Below, in pieces: positions 25,170 through 33,980 of a stretch of DNA of 42,445 nucleotides. Position numbers and translations under genes: made by a program. The stretch's first letter is position 1. Each line of letters begins with the position of its first letter. The notes under the pieces are model-generated. The model ran no database searches. It was given only the letters and a program-made list of their open reading frames with translations, and was not told the DNA's origin. This DNA comes from an uncultured Clostridia bacterium (lineage in GTDB: Bacteria; Bacillota; Clostridia; TANB77; CAG-508). Where the stretch lies: contig CANRGN010000014.1 of assembly GCA_947630235.1 (NCBI GenBank), positions 1-42,445 of the forward strand, in the 5' to 3' direction.

Positions 25170-25925
25170 TTGCAAACTAAAGTTAAAGACTGGAATATAA
25201 ATTATGAAACCTTTGGAAAAGGAAATCCAGTCGTATTATTGCATGGGTGGCTTACAGATATGGAAACTATGAGACCTATTGCAAATAGTTTATCTAAAAA
25301 TTTTCAAGTGTATTTAATTGATGTAGTTGGATTTGGAAAAAGCGATTTACCAAAAGATCCTTTAACTTCAGATGATTTTGGTGATTTCTTAAAAGAACTT
25401 TTAGATAAATTAAATATTAAAAATCCTATTTTAATAGGTCATTCTAATGGAGGTAGAATAATAATAAATTCTGTAGGAAGAGGAATTGTTAATCCTAAAA
25501 AAATAATTTTAATTGATAGTGCAGGATTAAAGCCAAAAAGAAGTTTAGCTTATCATATTAAAGTTAGTATATTTAAATTTGGAAAAATATTATTAAATCT
25601 AATTCCTTCAAGAAAAATTAGACAAAAATTAAGGAATAAAGTTGGCTCTAGTGATTATAAATCTTCTCCAGAAGTTTTAAAAGATACTATGAATATAATA
25701 TTAAATGAAGATCAAAGAAGCTTACTTCCAAATATAAAAGTGCCAACACTACTTATTTGGGGCTCTTTAGATACAGCAACACCTATTTCAGATGCTAAAG
25801 AGATGGAAAAAGCTATACCAGATTGTGGATTAGTTGAGTATAAAAATGGTACACATTTTTCTTATTTAGAAAATTTAGAAAATTGTAAATTAGTATTAGA
25901 TGAGTTTTTAAAAAATGATATTTAA
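25170..25925 (+). CDS. Alpha/beta-hydrolase
   Basis: 251 residues from TTG 25170, placed 6 nt after AAAAGGTGA; in-frame ATG 25164 and GTG 25161 overlap that site. The fold is clear: LLHGWLTDMETM oxyanion region, nucleophile elbow GHSNGG near 93-98, acid in WGSLDTATP, His in NGTHFSYLE. No substrate can be named. It precedes the Mur ligase by 59 bp and probably shares its transcript, so a cell-wall-linked role is possible. Confidence 0.85.
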   Translation: MQTKVKDWNINYETFGKGNPVVLLHGWLTDMETMRPIANSLSKNFQVYLIDVVGFGKSDLPKDPLTSDDFGDFLKELLDKLNIKNPILIGHSNGGRIIINSVGRGIVNPKKIILIDSAGLKPKRSLAYHIKVSIFKFGKILLNLIPSRKIRQKLRNKVGSSDYKSSPEVLKDTMNIILNEDQRSLLPNIKVPTLLIWGSLDTATPISDAKEMEKAIPDCGLVEYKNGTHFSYLENLENCKLVLDEFLKNDI

Positions 25926-25984
25926 TGAGATGAAGGTTAAAAATAACCAACTATATTTATGCATAGAAAGGAATGAGATTATAG

Positions 25985-27547
25985 ATGGAAATTTTTTTAT
26001 TAGAAATTAACTTGCTCTTATTTTTGATATTTGCATATAAAAAAATAAGACATGGATTACATATTCTTCAATTAGAAAATTACTATAATGATAGATATTT
26101 AGTATGGATGAAAAAGAATTTAAAAAAAGTTTTAGATACTAAAGTAATCGGATTATTGTTAGTTTCTGCAATAATTAATTTTATAAATTTAAAAATAGGA
26201 TTAATAGTTAATTTTTTAGCATTTTCTGTTTTAATTTTTTCAACTAAAAAGAAAAAAGAGAAAAAGCCTTTTGTAGTAACAGCGAGAATTAGAAGAATGT
26301 ATATTACAGGTTTGATTATTTATGGGATTTTAGCAATATTATCTAATATTTTTGATACTAAAATTATGATGGCTGTTATTGATTTTATTGGAGTTTTTGC
26401 TTATACATTAGTATATATATTAAATTTAGTAAATAGACCTATAGAAAAAACAATTAGAAGAGGTTTTTGTAATAAAGCAAAGAAGAAATTAAAAGAGAAT
26501 CCTGATTTAAAAGTAGTTGGAATAACAGGAAGTTTTGGAAAAACAAGTACTAAATATATAGTTAATACAATACTTTCTCAAAAATATAATACTTTAATGA
26601 CACCTGAAAGCTATAATACTACTATGGGAGTTGTTAGAACTATAAATGAAAAATTATCTTCTACTCATCAATTATTTATATGTGAGATGGGGGCAAAGTA
26701 TGTTGGAGATATAAAAGAAATATGTGATATTGTTGATCCAACTTATGGTATTTTAACAGCAATAGGGCCACAACATTTAGATACATTTAAATCATTAGAT
26801 AATGTTAGAAAAACCAAATTAGAACTTATCGACAGTCTTCCAAGTGATAAAGGTTTAGCATTTGTTAATTGGGAAGATGAAAACATAAGAGCTTCAAAAA
26901 TAACTAAAAATATGGTTAAATTTGGATTATCTTCAGATGCTGATTATTATGCTGAAAATATTGAAATAGATGAAACAGGATCAAGTTTTGATGTTGTAAC
27001 TCCTAAAAAAGAAAAAATAAGAGTAAAAGCAAAATTACTTGGAAAATTAAATGTTTTAAATATTGTAGGTGCAGTGGCAATTGCAGATAAATTAGGATTA
27101 AGTAAAGATGAAATAAAAACAGGTGTAAAATATATTAGACCAGTTCCACACAGATTAAATTTAAAACAAAATCCAAATGGAAGTATAATTATAGATGATG
27201 CTTATAATTCAAATGTAAAAGGTGCAACAATGGCTTTAGAGGTATTAGGTTCTTTTAAAAATAGAAAAAGAATTTTAATTACTCCTGGTATTGTTGAACT
27301 TGGTGATAAATCTGTAGAATATAATAAACAGCTTGGAAAAGTAGCTGCAAACAATTGCGATTATATAATTTTAGTAGGAGCAAAACAAGCAGTTCCAATA
27401 TTAGAAGGAATAATATCTGAACATTATCCACAAGATAATGTATATACAGCAAAAAATCTAGATGAAGCTTTGAATAAAATGAATTCAATTATAGATAGTA
27501 AAAGTGTAGTATTATTAGAAAATGATTTACCAGATAATTATTTATAA
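25985..27547 (+). CDS. murF: Mur ligase (MurF-type) with N-terminal membrane domain
   Basis: 520 residues behind AAAGGAATG. About 150 N-terminal residues hold four to five hydrophobic segments (for example 3-17, 53-82, 107-124, 128-150). The ATP-binding loop GITGSFGKTS is at 179-188, followed by the central domain (ICEMGAKYVGDIKEIC; GPQHLDTFKS) and C-terminal domain (PVPHRLNLKQN, DDAYNSNVKGA, TPGIVELG), ending LLENDLPDNYL. MurF adds D-Ala-D-Ala to the UDP-MurNAc tripeptide; ddl, which makes that dipeptide, is the next gene. Fusion to a membrane domain is known in Clostridia-type Mur ligases and would hold the enzyme at the membrane. A MurT-like specificity cannot be excluded. Confidence 0.85.
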   Translation: MEIFLLEINLLLFLIFAYKKIRHGLHILQLENYYNDRYLVWMKKNLKKVLDTKVIGLLLVSAIINFINLKIGLIVNFLAFSVLIFSTKKKKEKKPFVVTARIRRMYITGLIIYGILAILSNIFDTKIMMAVIDFIGVFAYTLVYILNLVNRPIEKTIRRGFCNKAKKKLKENPDLKVVGITGSFGKTSTKYIVNTILSQKYNTLMTPESYNTTMGVVRTINEKLSSTHQLFICEMGAKYVGDIKEICDIVDPTYGILTAIGPQHLDTFKSLDNVRKTKLELIDSLPSDKGLAFVNWEDENIRASKITKNMVKFGLSSDADYYAENIEIDETGSSFDVVTPKKEKIRVKAKLLGKLNVLNIVGAVAIADKLGLSKDEIKTGVKYIRPVPHRLNLKQNPNGSIIIDDAYNSNVKGATMALEVLGSFKNRKRILITPGIVELGDKSVEYNKQLGKVAANNCDYIILVGAKQAVPILEGIISEHYPQDNVYTAKNLDEALNKMNSIIDSKSVVLLENDLPDNYL

Positions 27548-27596
27548 TAAGTTGTTAACTATTTGCAAATGTTTTAATTAAAAATAAAATAATAAT

Positions 27597-27642
27597 ATTC
27601 GAGCGATTATAAATCGCTCGAATATAAATTTAATTTGATTTT
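27597..27642 (+). terminator. Hairpin after the Mur ligase gene
   Basis: ATTCGAGCGATT and AATCGCTCGAAT (27597-27623) form a perfect stem with a short loop. The T-rich stretch after it is interrupted, so termination may be partial and ddl may be co-transcribed. Confidence 0.65.
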
Positions 27643-27688
27643 ATTCAGTAGGAAAGTTCGCTGTAGTTAGGCTGAATAAAAGCATTGT
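27642..27688 (+). repeat. Dispersed terminator-linked repeat, copy 4 (5' part only)
   Basis: It starts TATTCAGTAGGAAAGTTCGC and stops after AAAAGCATTG. TATTCAG and CTGAATA in it are inverted repeats. The 3' stem part is missing; an unrelated hairpin (CGAGAATATCTCG, 27693-27705) follows just before ddl. Confidence 0.7.
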
Positions 27689-27729
27689 AAAACGAGAATA
27701 TCTCGATAAAATGAAAGGATTGATAGAAA

Positions 27730-28959
27730 ATGATAAAACTAGGAGTTTTTTTTGGTGGAAAATCTGTTGAACATGAAATATCTGTTATAACTATGAGTCA
27801 AGCAATGTCTAGTATAAATACAGATAAATATGAAATTGTTCCAATATATATTTCTAAAGAAGGAGTAATGTATACAGGAGATGATTTATTAGATTTATAT
27901 CAATATAAAGATATGGATGTTTTATTAAAAAGATCTTATAAGGTAGCTGTAGTAAATGATGGTAAAAATGTTAATGTAGTAAGATGCCCAGCTCCTCTTA
28001 TTGGAAAAAAAGTTTTAAATACTATAGATATAGCTTTTCCAATAGTTCATGGAACAAATGTCGAAGATGGAACTATGGCAGCATTTTTTAATCTTTTAGG
28101 AATACCATATGTAGGACCAGATATATTAGCTTCAAGTGTTGGAATGGATAAAATTGCAATGAAAAAGATTTTAAGAGAATCTGGAATTCCTGTTGTTGAT
28201 TATTATTCATTTTGGACAATGGAATACATAAAAGATGAAGAAAAGATAGTAAAAGATATTGAAGAAAAATTAACATATCCTTTAATTGTTAAACCAGGCA
28301 ATTTAGGATCAAGTGTTGGAATAAAAAAAGCAAAAAACAAAGTAGAATTACAAGAAGCAATAGATTTTGCTATGGAATTTGCAGATAGAATTATTGTAGA
28401 AAAAGCGGTAGAAAATTTAAAAGAAATAAATTGTTCTGTTTTAGGAAATGTATGTGATTCAGAAGCATCTGTTTGTGAAGAACCAATTTTTTCAGATGAA
28501 ATTTTAAGTTATGCTGATAAATATATGGGAAGTTCATCAAAATCTGGAAAAGGAGTAAAAGGAAGTGTTAAATCTGGAAATTTATCTGGGGAAAAAGGAA
28601 TGGCGGTTTCTAGTAAAAAACTTCCTGCTGATATACCAGATAATCAAAGAGATGAAATTCAAACTTTGGCAAAGGAAACATTTAAAATACTTGGATGTAG
28701 TGGAGTTGCAAGAGTTGATTTCTTGATAGATACAAAAGAAAATAAAGTGTATGTAAATGAAATAAATACTATTCCAGGTGCTTTATCATATTATTTATGG
28801 GAAGCAACAGGAAAATCTTTTGAGAAAGAATTAGATGAAATGATTGATATAGCTTTAAAAAGACATAGAGAAAGAGAAAAATTAACTTTTTCTTATGATC
28901 AAAATATTTTAGCTATGCAAGGTAATGGAATTAAAGGAGCAAAAGGAAAAATAAAATAA
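27730..28959 (+). CDS. ddl: D-alanine--D-alanine ligase
   Basis: 409 residues behind GAAAGGA. The N-terminal FGGKSVEHEISVIT, the VHGTNVEDGT loop, ATP-grasp VKPGNLGSSVGI and the C-terminal metal/substrate motif NEINTIPGALSYYLWE are all present. It makes the D-Ala-D-Ala dipeptide used by MurF, encoded just upstream. The protein is longer than the roughly 350-residue standard because of a Gly/Ser/Lys-rich insertion (about 263-295) in the omega-loop region and a basic C-terminal tail. yqeK follows after 9 bp. Confidence 0.93.
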   Translation: MIKLGVFFGGKSVEHEISVITMSQAMSSINTDKYEIVPIYISKEGVMYTGDDLLDLYQYKDMDVLLKRSYKVAVVNDGKNVNVVRCPAPLIGKKVLNTIDIAFPIVHGTNVEDGTMAAFFNLLGIPYVGPDILASSVGMDKIAMKKILRESGIPVVDYYSFWTMEYIKDEEKIVKDIEEKLTYPLIVKPGNLGSSVGIKKAKNKVELQEAIDFAMEFADRIIVEKAVENLKEINCSVLGNVCDSEASVCEEPIFSDEILSYADKYMGSSSKSGKGVKGSVKSGNLSGEKGMAVSSKKLPADIPDNQRDEIQTLAKETFKILGCSGVARVDFLIDTKENKVYVNEINTIPGALSYYLWEATGKSFEKELDEMIDIALKRHREREKLTFSYDQNILAMQGNGIKGAKGKIK

Positions 28960-28968
28960 GGTGTAATT

Positions 28969-29529
28969 ATGGAAAATTTTGATTATGTTTATAATGTAGT
29001 AAAAAGTAAATTGTCTGAAAAAAGATTTTATCATTCAGTTTGTGTTATGGAAAGATGTATTGAATATGCAAAAATTTATGGCGTAGATGTGGAAAAGGCA
29101 AAATTAGTTGGAATAGCTCATGATGTTTTAAAGGAAACACCAAATGAAATTAAAATAAAAGAGGCAGAAAGCTTGGGTGTAGAGTTAGATGAAATAGAGA
29201 AAAAAGCTCTTGGTTTAATTCATGCTAAATCTGGAGCTGAATTTTGTAGAAAAGAATTTGGTTTTTCTGATGATATGTGTAATGCAATAAAATATCATAC
29301 TACAGGTACAGAGAATATGAGTTTACTAGAAAAGATTACATATTTAGCTGATGCTACTGGGGTAGATAGAACATATGAAGAAAGCAAAATTGCCTATGAT
29401 ATGGCAAAAAAAGATTTAGATGAAGCATTATTATATTTTTTTAAAAGAACAATAGAATGGAATATAGAAGAAAATAAATTACTTCATTTAGATACAATAA
29501 AATCATATAATTTTTTGTTAAATAGATAA
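28969..29529 (+). CDS. yqeK: HD-domain hydrolase YqeK
   Basis: 186 residues, ATG 9 bp after ddl with a weak GGTG site. YqeK enzymes split diadenosine tetraphosphate symmetrically into two ADP. The metal ligands appear as HS (VKSKLSEKRFYHSVCV), GIAHDVLKE (HD), IHAKSGAEF and YHTTGTENMSLLEKITYLADA, the full YqeK pattern. The gene is usually found with nadD and rsfS; here it is attached to ddl instead. Confidence 0.9.
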   Translation: MENFDYVYNVVKSKLSEKRFYHSVCVMERCIEYAKIYGVDVEKAKLVGIAHDVLKETPNEIKIKEAESLGVELDEIEKKALGLIHAKSGAEFCRKEFGFSDDMCNAIKYHTTGTENMSLLEKITYLADATGVDRTYEESKIAYDMAKKDLDEALLYFFKRTIEWNIEENKLLHLDTIKSYNFLLNR

Positions 29530-29554
29530 TTTTTTAAAATAATTTTTTAAACTA

Positions 29555-29582
29555 TTCACAAACTTAAATATTGTGATATAAT
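29555..29582 (+). promoter_or_regulatory. Promoter of the dnaJ-like gene
   Basis: TTCACA at 29555-29560 and TATAAT at 29577-29582, 16-bp spacer, 35 bp before the start codon. Confidence 0.6.
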
Positions 29583-29617
29583 CAATATGAATTTTTTTAA
29601 GTTCGGAGGATGTTAAA

Positions 29618-30488
29618 ATGGTTTTTAAAGATTACTATAAAATTTTAGGCTTATCAACAAACAGAGTATCTGCACAAGAAGTAAAAGCTGCATATAAAGA
29701 GCAAGCAAAAAAATATCATCCAGATTTAAATGGTGGAAATATAAAATTTGAAGAAAGATTTAAAGATATAAATGAATCATATAAAGTTCTATCAGATCCT
29801 ACAGCAAAAAGAAAATACGATAGAATTTGGTATATGAATATAGGAAGAAAAAATAAAATAGGAAGAAAAGCTCCTAATTCTAATAAAGAAGCAATAATGG
29901 GAATGTTTTTTGGTAGTTCAGAAATTCAAACTAAAATAAAAAATAATGCAATAAAGGGAGAAAATATTTCTACACAAATTACAATTTCTTTAGAGGATGC
30001 TTTTTTTCGGAGTTACTAAAACTTTGGGTCTAAAAACTTCATCTGGTAAAATAAAAAGTTGCAGAGTAGAAATTCCAGCGGGTATACAAAATAATCAAAA
30101 AATAAGGTTAAAAGGGTTAGGAAAGAAAAGTTTAACAGGAGGAAGAAATGGAGATTTATTAGTAAAAATAAATATTCAAGATACTTCTAAATTTAAGCTT
30201 CAAGGAAATAATATTATAGCTGACTTATTATTAACTCCATGGGAAGCTGGACTTAGTAGAAAAATAAAATTTGAAGGTATAGATGGAGAAGTAACGATAT
30301 TTATTCCAGAAGGAACGCAAAGTGGAGAAGAAATAGTATTACAAGGCAAAGGTTACCCAAATTCTATGGGGAATAGAGGAAATTTAATATTACAAACCAA
30401 AATAGTTATTCCACAAAAATTAACAGATGATCAAAAAGAATTATTTAAAAAAATGGAGAAAATAATTGATTTTAATCCAAGAAGATAA
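29618..30488 (+). CDS. DnaJ/CbpA-type co-chaperone, split by a +1 frameshift at CGG
   Basis: Read with one +1 shift this is a 289-residue class B J-protein that stimulates DnaK. ATG 29618 follows CGGAGGATG. J domain at about 4-68 with HPD in KKYHPDLNGG and the DPTAKRKYD end; a short linker without the zinc-finger repeats of DnaJ; then the C-terminal substrate-binding domains (RVEIPAGIQNNQKIRLKGLG, DLLLTPWEAGLSRKIKF, VTIFIPEGTQSGE, LQGKGYP). Frame 0 reads LEDAFF, CGG (30008-30010), Ser, Tyr, stop. Dropping the C gives LEDAFFGVTKTL, the conserved link into the substrate domain, and reads on to 30488. Each half alone would be a broken protein. Confidence 0.85.
30008..30010 (+). other. CGG +1 frameshift site in the dnaJ-like gene
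   Basis: Codon 131. Zero frame reads TTT CGG AGT TAC TAA; with the C skipped it reads TTT GGA GTT ACT. The preceding TTT can re-pair as TTC after a +1 slip, which makes this the most slippery of the three sites. Confidence 0.8.
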
Positions 30489-30507
30489 TTTATAAAATTT
30501 TTATAAA

Positions 30508-30533
30508 AAATAGGTTTAAAAAGCCTATTTTTT
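30508..30533 (+). terminator. Terminator after the dnaJ-like gene
   Basis: AAAATAGGTTT and AAGCCTATTTTTT form a short stem ending in T6. Confidence 0.85.
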
Positions 30534-30572
30534 ATATTATTTTGGAAAAATATGTACTTTATGTAAAATCAA

Positions 30573-30601
30573 TTGACATTTTTTTTTACATATAATATAA
30601 T
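30573..30601 (+). promoter_or_regulatory. Promoter of the coupling-protein operon
   Basis: Perfect consensus: TTGACA at 30573-30578 and TATAAT at 30596-30601 with a 17-bp spacer. It is the strongest sigma-A promoter in the window. Confidence 0.88.
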
Positions 30602-30662
30602 AAACTAAATAGTAGACGTTGCAAAAGAAGAAAAAGCATGAATTGTAAAAGGAGTGTAAAAA

Positions 30663-31193
30663 ATGGAAGAAAATATTCAAGGAAAATATTTCAGTATGAA
30701 AGATAGAAAAGATGTTAGTACTGTAATATATCAAGTTAATAAGACTGAAAAAGAATTTCTAAAAACATCTCCAAGATATACAGTAGAGCGTTTAGATTAT
30801 ATTGAAGAAATGGTTGGAGATTATAAAAGGAAAACTTTTTTTGTTGATAATCCATCTCCTAATGGAAATCCTCTTGTAATATTATCATTTGCTAAGGAAA
30901 AAGTACTTGTAAATATGGGAATTCTTCAAGATGATGTTGTAAAATTATCAAAGAAACCAATTCCTATATCATTTAAAACATTATATAGTGAGAAACCTAC
31001 TGAATACAGAGAATTCTTATATACTCCAAATATGAAAAGGCCTATATCTATTATAGATCCTGTTACAACGGAAGAAATTAAGCCTATTTTATATTTTGAC
31101 GAAGAAGCAAATGAAGTTAGAGGAAAATGCAAATTAAAACCTTATAAAAAGTACTTTGCTTTTGAAATAAGAGATGATAAAAATAAAAAGTAA
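30663..31193 (+). CDS. Unknown protein, first gene of the coupling-protein operon
   Basis: 176 residues behind AAAAGGAG. Soluble, alternating beta-strand-like pattern, no signal peptide, no membrane helix, basic C-terminus (RDDKNKK). Two segments (about 13-55 and 110-170) are rich in Lys and Asp. I do not recognise the family. It is followed 27 bp later by another unknown gene and then the VirD4-like ATPase, so it may be an accessory or substrate of that ATPase. Confidence 0.7.
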   Translation: MEENIQGKYFSMKDRKDVSTVIYQVNKTEKEFLKTSPRYTVERLDYIEEMVGDYKRKTFFVDNPSPNGNPLVILSFAKEKVLVNMGILQDDVVKLSKKPIPISFKTLYSEKPTEYREFLYTPNMKRPISIIDPVTTEEIKPILYFDEEANEVRGKCKLKPYKKYFAFEIRDDKNKK

Positions 31194-31220
31194 TTTTTAT
31201 TTGAAAGGAGATTTTAAGAT

Positions 31221-31682
31221 ATGGAAGAACAGACTTCAACTCCAAATGGAGGAAGTAAAAATAGAAATTTAGCAAATTATAAAGAAGCCAAAACCAAAAA
31301 AGTTAGTGATGTTGATATGGAAAAAACTTTAAAAGAATTAAATTTTCCTGGTTTAGATGCAGTAAATTGTATGTCATTTAATATAGATGAAGTTATTTTA
31401 AAGAATTTGTTAAATAACCAATCTAGTGCTGGTAGTTCATCAAATCCAATAAGTACTTCTTCTGCCGATTCTTTTACTATAGATCTAGAAGAAATTTTAA
31501 AAAATGGAGTTTCAATTAGCAGATCTCATGATATAACTCCAGAAAATGCTACAAAAATAAAAAGAAGGAGAGATAAAGCTAAAAAAGCAAGACAAGATGA
31601 ATTGGAAGAGATTGCTCTTAAAGAACAACAATTACAATCGAAATCAGATAATACTATTATAGAAAATGATGAAATAAAATAG
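31221..31682 (+). CDS. Unknown hydrophilic protein upstream of the coupling ATPase
   Basis: 153 residues behind GAAAGGAG. Low-complexity Ser/Asn stretch (about 72-92), then a strongly basic helix (KIKRRRDKAKKARQDELEEIALKEQQ, about 113-139 in shortened form) and a polar tail; no membrane segment. Large parts look disordered or coiled coil. Not recognised. It ends 32 bp before the ATPase gene. Confidence 0.65.
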   Translation: MEEQTSTPNGGSKNRNLANYKEAKTKKVSDVDMEKTLKELNFPGLDAVNCMSFNIDEVILKNLLNNQSSAGSSSNPISTSSADSFTIDLEEILKNGVSISRSHDITPENATKIKRRRDKAKKARQDELEEIALKEQQLQSKSDNTIIENDEIK

Positions 31683-31714
31683 ATTAATTTAATACTTAAG
31701 AAAAGGTGAAAATT

Positions 31715-33710
31715 ATGAATTTTAAAGAAAAAATGAGAGGTGCTTATTTTAAAATAAAAGCTAAGCTGATTGTTGGAGCAATACTTATGCTTATGATTGT
31801 ATTTGCAGCATGTTCACCATTATCCATATCTATAGTTGATGGTTTCACAATTGAATCTAGTGAAAATCAAGTAATGAGTGATTCATATAATTGGGAAGCT
31901 TTCTATGAAAGTTTGGCTAATAATATATCATCACCATTTAAGGCTTTTCAAACATGTTTTTCAAGAAAATATTTTCCTATGTTTTCGAAAAGTGTAAGTA
32001 TAGTAGTATTGATATATTTTTTTACTGCTCTAATAGGATTTTATAAAGCAATTCCGAAACATGAATATGATGACATAGAACATGGTTCAAGTAAATGGTC
32101 TGAGGGTGGAGAGCAATATGCAATATTAAGTAATAAAAAAGGTATAATTTTAGCTAAAAAAAATTACTTACCAGTTGATAAAAGAGGAAATGTTAATGTT
32201 TTAGTTGTTCGGAGGTTCTGGATCTGGTAAATCAGCATCATACGTTATACCAAATGCTTTACAATTATTAGGTTCATATGTATTTACAGATCCAAAAGGT
32301 GAATTATATGATAAAACAGCTGGCTTTTTTAATTCACAAGGATATGAGGTTAAAGTTTTAAATTTAGTAAGTCCTGAGCATAGTGATGGTTACAATCCAT
32401 TACATCATATTACCAGTGATGTAGATGTTGACGTTATTGCAAATACAATAGTTAAAGGTCAAGGTGATGGAGCAAAAGCTGCAGATCCATTTTGGGACGA
32501 TATGGCTGAAATGCTTTTAAAATCTTTAATTTATTACTTAAAAGCAATGAGACCTCCTGAAGAACAGAGTTTAGCTAGTTGTTCAGAATTAGTTAGAGCT
32601 GCTAATAATAATGGTGGAGATAACTTACTTGCAAACTTAATAAATGAATTACCATTTGATAGTCAAGCAAGGAAAAATTTTAAAAATATAGAAACTTTAC
32701 CAGATAAAACTTATGGTTCAGTACTTGGAACATTACAATCAAAACTTGGTAAATTTGATACACCTGCAATTGCTGAATTAACATCTACAGATACTATAGA
32801 TTTTCAAGATATTGCAAGTAAAAAAACTGCTCTTTATGTAATATCATCAGATACTCATACTGCATATGATTTCTTACTTACAATATTCTTCTCACAAATG
32901 ATTCAACAATTATATGATTTTGCAGATAAAAATGGTGGAGCATTGCCAATACCTACATATTTTATTCTTGATGAGTTTGCTAATATTGGAAAAATTCCAG
33001 ATTTTGATAAAAAGATTTCTACATCTAGAAGTAGAAAAATTTCATTTAGTGTTATTCTACAAAACTTAGATCAGCTAGAAGCTGTTTATGAGAAGGCTCA
33101 TGAAACAATAATAGGTAACTGTGATACGCATTTATTTTTAGGTTCAAATTCTCAAAAAACAGTAGAGTATTTTTCTAAAGCATTAGGAGAAAAAACAATT
33201 GGAACAGATAATTTTAGTACAAATAGAGATGTACAAGGATGGAAAACAGGTGATAGTTATAGTATAAATAAATCGGCAAGAGCTTTAATGACACCAGATG
33301 AACTAAGAAGAATGAATAATGATTTATGTATTATATTTGAAAAAGGAATAAATCCTGTTAAAGCTAGCAAATATTATTATTTCAAATATAAAACATCAAA
33401 AATTGTTGATAAATTTAAATTAGATCATAATGATTTACATGTAGAAAGAGGAGTTTGGAGAACTTATAATCCTTATAATCCTTATACTTCAGATTCGGAA
33501 TCTGGAGGAGGAATAAGTAATAATTTAGAATCTTTAGATGATATTTTTAATGATGAAAAACCAACATCTAATATTTTAGAAAATACATCTAAACCAAACA
33601 CTACAAATGAAAAAAAAGATGATAAAAAAAGACAAGAAGAATTAGTAGATATTCAAAAGGAACTTGAAGCAAAATTTGATGAATTATTTGGTTCAATAGA
33701 TGATGAATAA
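31715..33710 (+). CDS. VirD4/TraG-type coupling ATPase, split by a +1 frameshift at CGG
   Basis: Read with one +1 shift this is a 664-residue type IV coupling protein. ATG 31715 is 7 nt from AAAAGGTG (GTG 31706 lies within that site). Two membrane helices (about 18-36 and 92-110), then the family motif EHGSSKW. Frame 0 gives GNVNVLVV, CGG (32210-32212), Arg-Phe-Trp-Ile-Trp and a stop. Skipping the C gives NVLVVGGSGSGKS, the Walker A loop, then FTDPKGELYDKTA, FILDEFANIGKI (Walker B) and the SFSVILQNLDQLE motif, to 33710. Such ATPases pass DNA or proteins to a type IV secretion channel, but no relaxase or channel gene is in the window, and the surroundings are housekeeping genes. The C-terminal 90 residues are polar and variable. 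Confidence 0.85.
32210..32212 (+). other. CGG +1 frameshift site in the coupling ATPase gene
   Basis: Codon 166 from ATG 31715. Zero frame reads GTT CGG AGG TTC and stops at TAA; dropping the C reads GTT GGA GGT TCT and rebuilds the Walker A motif. Confidence 0.8.
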
Positions 33711-33746
33711 AAAATAGAGGTGATTTAAAATCACTTCTATTTTTTA
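33711..33746 (+). terminator. Terminator of the coupling-protein operon
   Basis: AATAGAGGTGATTT pairs with AAATCACTTCTATT (one G-U) and T6 follows; the repeat begins inside this T-tract. Confidence 0.85.
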
Positions 33747-33883
33747 TTCAGTAGAAAAGTTTTTTGTAGCTAAGCTGAATAAAAGCATTGCATACAATTT
33801 TGGTCAAAATTAACGCACGAACAATTTAACGTGGACTTTGCAATATTTTAACAATTTGATATAAGAAAATGTCCACTATTGTT
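33745..33883 (+). repeat. Dispersed terminator-linked repeat, copy 5 (full length)
   Basis: It starts TATTCAGTAGAAAAGTTTTT and ends GTCCACTATTGTT. TATTCAG/CTGAATA, CAATTTTG/CAAAATT, ATTGCA/TGCAAT and GTGGAC/GTCCAC can pair. It lies between the coupling-protein terminator and the sbcD-like promoter; no convergent gene uses its 3' end here. Confidence 0.75.
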
Positions 33884-33917
33884 TTTATTAATTTACGAAC
33901 AAATTTTCTAAAATACA

Positions 33918-33946
33918 TTGACTAGAAAAATGTTCTGTGATAAAAT
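33918..33946 (+). promoter_or_regulatory. Promoter of the sbcD/yhaN-like operon
   Basis: TTGACT at 33918-33923 and TAAAAT at 33941-33946, 17-bp spacer. Confidence 0.75.
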
Positions 33947-33980
33947 TACAAAAAAATAATTGTTAAAGAAGGTGGATCCA

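Noticed and set aside
23423..32212. The three frameshifts as simple sequencing or assembly errors
   Set aside because: Errors would not all fall on CGG codons that are otherwise absent, with the same base to skip and Gly following. Kept as the null hypothesis to be tested with raw reads.
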